Source of the DNA: Prinia subflava
Lineage: Eukaryota > Chordata > Aves > Passeriformes > Cisticolidae
Length of the DNA stretch: 64,000 nucleotides
Direction: 5' to 3'
NCBI RefSeq assembly: GCF_021018805.1
Contig: NC_086248.1
Span: 28,838,922-28,902,921 of the forward strand
The position numbers and the translations under genes were made by a program. Below the pieces are notes generated by a model. That model was given only the letters and a program-made list of their open reading frames with translations. It did no database searches and was not told the DNA's origin. Positions 62,601 to 64,000 of this stretch are shown here, piece after piece. How positions within the stretch are numbered: the stretch's first letter is position 1; every line of letters begins with the position of its first letter.

Positions 62601-63478
62601 CTCCATGTCACTTTTCCCAACCAAGGCTATCAAAACACTGGTCAAGCCATTACCTGAAATGGGTTGAAAAAAGAGGTAGGAGATTTTCCCCTATCATCTT
62701 GTATGTAAAGAAATCTTACCCTACTTTGGCTTGCACTCAGAGATTATTAAGTGTCTTGCTAATATGAGGCATAGCATTAGCTGCAAAACCATCATGGGTT
62801 TACAGATGGTGTTCACATCCTAGGGATATTTAGGACTCAGAACAGTTTCCCATACATATGCTTTTCATAAAGAAATTACTTATAACATCAAGGTACATTA
62901 ACTGGGAAGCAAGACTATCTGGAGCTGTTATTTATTCATAAAGATGATTAATAGTTTGATGAATCTAAATCATGACAGCTCCATGTGGCAAGTTGTTATC
63001 CAGAGTTAGCTACACTGCATTGAGTAAGTTGTCAAACAGGATGCCGTTTCTGGGAGCAGGCTAAGCGAGGTTAACATCTACAACACATCTCTTCCATCCA
63101 AGCAGGCCTGGAGAAGGTTGGGTTTAGTTTAACACTTATTAGCTAGACAGGAATAACTTCAGCTGCAGGACTGACAAAAAATGCAATCATTGCTACACAA
63201 GTGACCACATATGTTTCAAACTAACTCAAATAACTGCAAGCTATTCATTTCTGACTTGGTATTCTTTCTGGAACAAAGACTCTACAGCATGACCATGAAC
63301 TAATAAGCAAGAAAAAAAATCATTAAGAAAGTGAGAACAACGAAGACCTTACCTTTGATTTAATCCTCAGTAAATGCTGTTCCACTTCTTCAATATCTTC
63401 AGTGTTCTCTAAACGTTCATAAGATGCACTGGTAGTCCCCTTAATCAAGTTTAGAGGCAAAGCTGACATACCATAAGC
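37680..63478 (-). CDS. LMBRD1: LMBRD1 (lysosomal cobalamin transporter LMBD1), joined partial CDS, nine 3' exons
   Basis: LMBD1 is a multi-pass membrane protein of the lysosome that works with ABCD4 to export cobalamin to the cytosol; loss in humans causes the cblF defect. Nine minus-strand blocks join in frame: 63478-63353, 60921-60769, 56412-56348, 55607-55505, 54388-54284, 53073-52924, 47638-47563, 38040-37949 and 37799-37680. They total 990 nt, or 329 residues and TGA, close to the 328 expected for human residues 213-540. Diagnostic stretches are AYGMSALPLNLIKGT, ERLRTLRRRERHLE, SWWTKFCEAIRPLK and FWFFSAAYYFGNWAF. Four hydrophobic membrane segments are visible. The N-terminal ~212 codons lie beyond the right edge. 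Every junction is GT-AG and phase-consistent, with no frameshift or premature stop, so the gene looks intact. Identity was assigned from memory of the human protein, not from a search. Confidence 0.97.
37949..38040 (-). CDS. LMBRD1: LMBRD1 exon: penultimate, last membrane segment begins
   Basis: This exon is 92 nt. Two bases complete the split Asp codon, and 30 codons follow, ending in phase 0. The acceptor AG is at 38042-38041 and the donor GTAAGT begins at 37948. It encodes QCIVTRTYLFLHKFWFFSAA then YYFGNWAFIA. Human LMBD1 has QCTVTRTYLFLHKFWFFSAA then YYFGNWAFLG. The aromatic, hydrophobic second half starts the last membrane helix, which continues into the final exon. A very short intron (149 bp) separates the two. 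Confidence 0.97.
38851..38918. repeat. G/T low-complexity tract
   Basis: (TTG)n and (TTTTG)n-like runs on the plus strand, in the largest LMBRD1 intron. The transcript strand would be A/C-rich. Confidence 0.9.
41652..41696. repeat. (AT)n(AC)n compound microsatellite
   Basis: About 12 AT units pass into AC units with one interruption. It is likely length-polymorphic between individuals. Confidence 0.95.
47563..47638 (-). CDS. LMBRD1: LMBRD1 exon: variable luminal loop with glycosylation sequons
   Basis: This exon is 76 nt: 25 codons plus the first base of a split Asp codon (G|AT). The acceptor AG is at 47640-47639 and the donor GTAAGA begins at 47562. It encodes SNKTIDGQPRNVTLVSKDC then DADAPE. 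The end (CDADAPED) is identical to human LMBD1. The beginning is not, and it is one residue shorter than human by my alignment. Two N-glycosylation sequons are visible (N-K-T and N-V-T), and the human loop also carries sequons, so this should be a luminal segment. It lies between two of the longest introns of the window (5.3 and 9.5 kb). Confidence 0.93.
47639..52923 (-). other. LMBRD1: LMBRD1 intron, 5285 bp
   Basis: GT is at 52923-52922 and AG at 47640-47639. It is AT-rich, with no transposon family recognised. The 103-codon plus-strand frame at 49798-50109 shows no domain or composition that would argue for a gene. Confidence 0.88.
52924..53073 (-). CDS. LMBRD1: LMBRD1 exon: basic turn, transmembrane segment, start of luminal loop
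   Basis: This exon has 150 nt, 50 codons, phase 0 at both ends. The acceptor AG is at 53075-53074 and the donor GTGAGA begins at 52923. It encodes LYKIRRGKTRPQ, then the hydrophobic run ALLFLCMILLLIVLHTSYMI, then YSLAPQYVMYGSQKYLVQ. Human LMBD1 has LYKIRRGRTRPQ and the same hydrophobic core. The basic residues before the helix fit a cytosolic side, and the part after it enters a luminal loop. The last residues (KYLVQ) differ from human NYLIE, where the protein begins to vary. Confidence 0.96.
53074..54283 (-). other. LMBRD1: LMBRD1 intron, 1210 bp
   Basis: GT is at 54283-54282 and AG at 53075-53074. It is AT-rich with nothing recognised. Confidence 0.9.
54284..54388 (-). CDS. LMBRD1: LMBRD1 exon: transmembrane segment and short loop
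   Basis: This exon has 105 nt, 35 codons, phase 0 at both ends. The acceptor AG is at 54390-54389 and the donor GTAAAT begins at 54283. The translation begins VFPLDYVLITTIVMYFIFTS and ends MAGIRNMGIWFFWTR. Human LMBD1 reads VFPLDYILITIIIMYFIFTS then MAGIRNIGIWFFWIR. The central DYVLITTIVMYFIFTSMAGI stretch forms a membrane helix, and the basic/aromatic end leads into the next cytosolic turn. Confidence 0.96.
54389..55504 (-). other. LMBRD1: LMBRD1 intron, 1116 bp
   Basis: GT is at 55504-55503 and AG at 54390-54389. It is AT-rich with no repeat or RNA gene recognised. A 67-codon frame at 55158-55361 on the minus strand has no family signature and no splice logic linking it to LMBRD1. Confidence 0.9.
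55505..55607 (-). CDS. LMBRD1: LMBRD1 exon: loop between membrane segments
   Basis: This exon is 103 nt. The first base completes the split Asn codon, and 34 codons follow, ending in phase 0. The acceptor AG is at 55609-55608 and the donor GTAAGT begins at 55504. It encodes LDKALHSAGFDSGFIILGTN then LTNPLNMLLPVLQR. Human LMBD1 has LDKALHSAGIDSGFIIFGAN then LSNPLNMLLPLLQT. The final residue is Arg here and Thr in human; the splice site leaves no other reading that keeps frame with the next exon. N-L-T is a possible N-glycosylation sequon. Confidence 0.96.
55608..56347 (-). other. LMBRD1: LMBRD1 intron, 740 bp
   Basis: GT is at 56347-56346 and AG at 55609-55608. It is AT-rich with no feature recognised. 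Confidence 0.9.
56348..56412 (-). CDS. LMBRD1: LMBRD1 exon: transmembrane segment
   Basis: This exon is 65 nt: 21 codons plus two bases of a split Asn codon (AA|T). The acceptor AG is at 56414-56413 and the donor GTAAGT begins at 56347. The 21 residues read IVWGVFFIIVALLFTVSLFI followed by S, almost entirely hydrophobic, and form one membrane helix right after the cytosolic loop. Human LMBD1 has IVWGIFFILVALLFVISLFL at this place. The exon is short, which makes it easy for gene predictors to miss. Confidence 0.95.
57174..57257. repeat. Perfect 28-bp tandem repeat, three copies
   Basis: Units 57174-57201, 57202-57229 and 57230-57257 are identical, each beginning acaggaaatccttccagtta. The sequence diverges right after the third copy. 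Complete identity implies recent expansion or copy-number polymorphism. It lies in an LMBRD1 intron. Confidence 0.97.
59837..59867. repeat. Perfect 12-bp inverted repeat
   Basis: aatacttaatac at 59837-59848, a 7-nt loop, then its exact reverse complement gtattaagtatt at 59856-59867. It lies in an LMBRD1 intron. The stem is AT-rich and weak, and no known RNA family is suggested. Confidence 0.75.
60769..60921 (-). CDS. LMBRD1: LMBRD1 exon: charged cytosolic loop with WTKF motif
   Basis: This exon has 153 nt, 51 codons, phase 0 at both ends. The acceptor AG is at 60923-60922 and the donor GTAAAA begins at 60768. It opens CRDGRPLSSRD, continues with a very basic helix-like stretch (EERLRTLRRRERHLE) and closes SWWTKFCEAIRPLK. 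Human LMBD1 has the same layout (KDGRPLPARDKRALKQFEER, then HLEFIENSWWTKF). WTKF, residues 40-43 of the exon, corresponds to the second reported AP-2-binding motif of human LMBD1 (294-297). The basic run is arginine-rich where the human protein uses more lysine. Confidence 0.97.
60922..63352 (-). other. LMBRD1: LMBRD1 intron, 2431 bp
   Basis: GT at 63352-63351 and AG at 60923-60922 bound this intron. It is AT-rich. I see no repeat family, RNA gene or alternative exon in it. Confidence 0.9.
63353..63478 (-). CDS. LMBRD1: LMBRD1 exon (first in window): cytosolic loop with YERL motif
   Basis: This exon has 126 nt, 42 codons, and starts and ends in phase 0. The acceptor AG is at 63480-63479 and the donor GTAAGG begins at 63352. 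It starts AYGMSALPLNLIKGT and ends LLRIKSK, matching human LMBD1 from about residue 213. YERL, at residues 20-23 of the exon, is a tyrosine-type sorting signal. In human LMBD1 the same motif (residues 232-235) is reported to bind the AP-2 adaptor. The surrounding ENTEDIEEVEQH stretch is acidic and likely helical, starting the large cytosolic loop. The frame stays open past the donor, but that extension is intron. Confidence 0.96.
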
Positions 63479-64000
63479 CTTAAATAAAAAGGAAACATAC
63501 ATACTCAAATTTTCTGCCACACATTTTCATCTGATAAGCCTGTTCTATGTTGTAATTAGAAGGGATCACTACTGGGTGATTTTTTCACCCCATAGCATAT
63601 TTTCACTGAGGCAACCAATTCTTTTCCTCTTTTGAGCAAAACAACAAACATGTTGTTGCATAAAACATGCAAATGTTTTATGCAAATTCCAGCATCCCAC
63701 ATCGTTCCAGTGGTACTTAAGTGTCTCATGATCACTCAGACATGTATCAAGACTTCATACAAGCACAGCACACTGACAATTTATCAAGTTAGCCCTTGTT
63801 TCTTTATAAATCATGTACCTTCCAGAAACCTTAACTTTCTCACTTTAGATGAAAATCAACATTTTGTGCAATACAGAAATTTCTAGATATTGAACATTAG
63901 TACTTTTAGAAGCAAAGTATACACAAGTTCTTCGCAGCCAGTAGTCTGCAAGTTGCTTTTAAAATAAAATTGGGTTGAAAGTACATAATTTACTGAAACC

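Noticed and set aside
63323..63352. Coding extension of the first window exon into VRSSLFSLS
   Set aside because: It lies beyond a GTAAGG donor, does not match LMBD1, and the next exon joins in frame at 63353.
1..64000. microRNA or tRNA genes, for example the miR-30 cluster known from the wider chromosomal region
   Set aside because: No matching mature sequence, A/B boxes or cloverleaf noticed; the hairpins found are too short or AT-rich.

Overview
This is vertebrate nuclear DNA, AT-rich and sparsely genic, with GT-AG introns and CR1 retroposon remnants. The CR1 3' ends (positions 17070-17102 and 36205-36275) carry the 'gggtctcttccaactcag'-like tail typical of birds, so the source is almost certainly avian. 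A long-terminal-repeat-like element at 23890-25003 resembles one I remember from songbird-type genomes, which hints at a passerine or other neoavian bird, but that is only an inference.

The one gene I can support is LMBRD1, the lysosomal cobalamin (vitamin B12) export membrane protein LMBD1, on the minus strand. Nine exons between 63478 and 37680 join in frame to 990 nt, giving 329 residues plus a stop. They match about residue 213 to the C-terminus (540) of human LMBD1 as I know it. All eight introns inside the window begin with GT and end with AG on the minus strand. The 5' exons and promoter lie beyond position 64000. The 3' UTR runs leftward from 37679. It probably ends just below an AATAAA hexamer at 35873-35878, with an ATTAAA at 37458-37463 as a possible earlier site.

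Positions 1 to about 35850 look intergenic, downstream of LMBRD1. They hold several CR1 fragments (66-590, 1048-1265, 16015-17102, 18521-18760, 30957-31085), a probable solo LTR nested inside one CR1 copy, one or two other LTR-like elements, G/T-rich low-complexity tracts, a strong G-run, a few small tandem duplications, and long single-copy AT-rich DNA. Some of that DNA could be conserved regulatory sequence, but this cannot be shown from one sequence. I recognise no CR1 copy inside the LMBRD1 introns; the right half holds mainly simple repeats, one perfect 28-bp triplication and a few hairpins.

I found no operon, CRISPR array, tRNA, rRNA, known microRNA or novel system. The other open reading frames are short, mostly AT-rich or repeat-derived, and read as chance frames.
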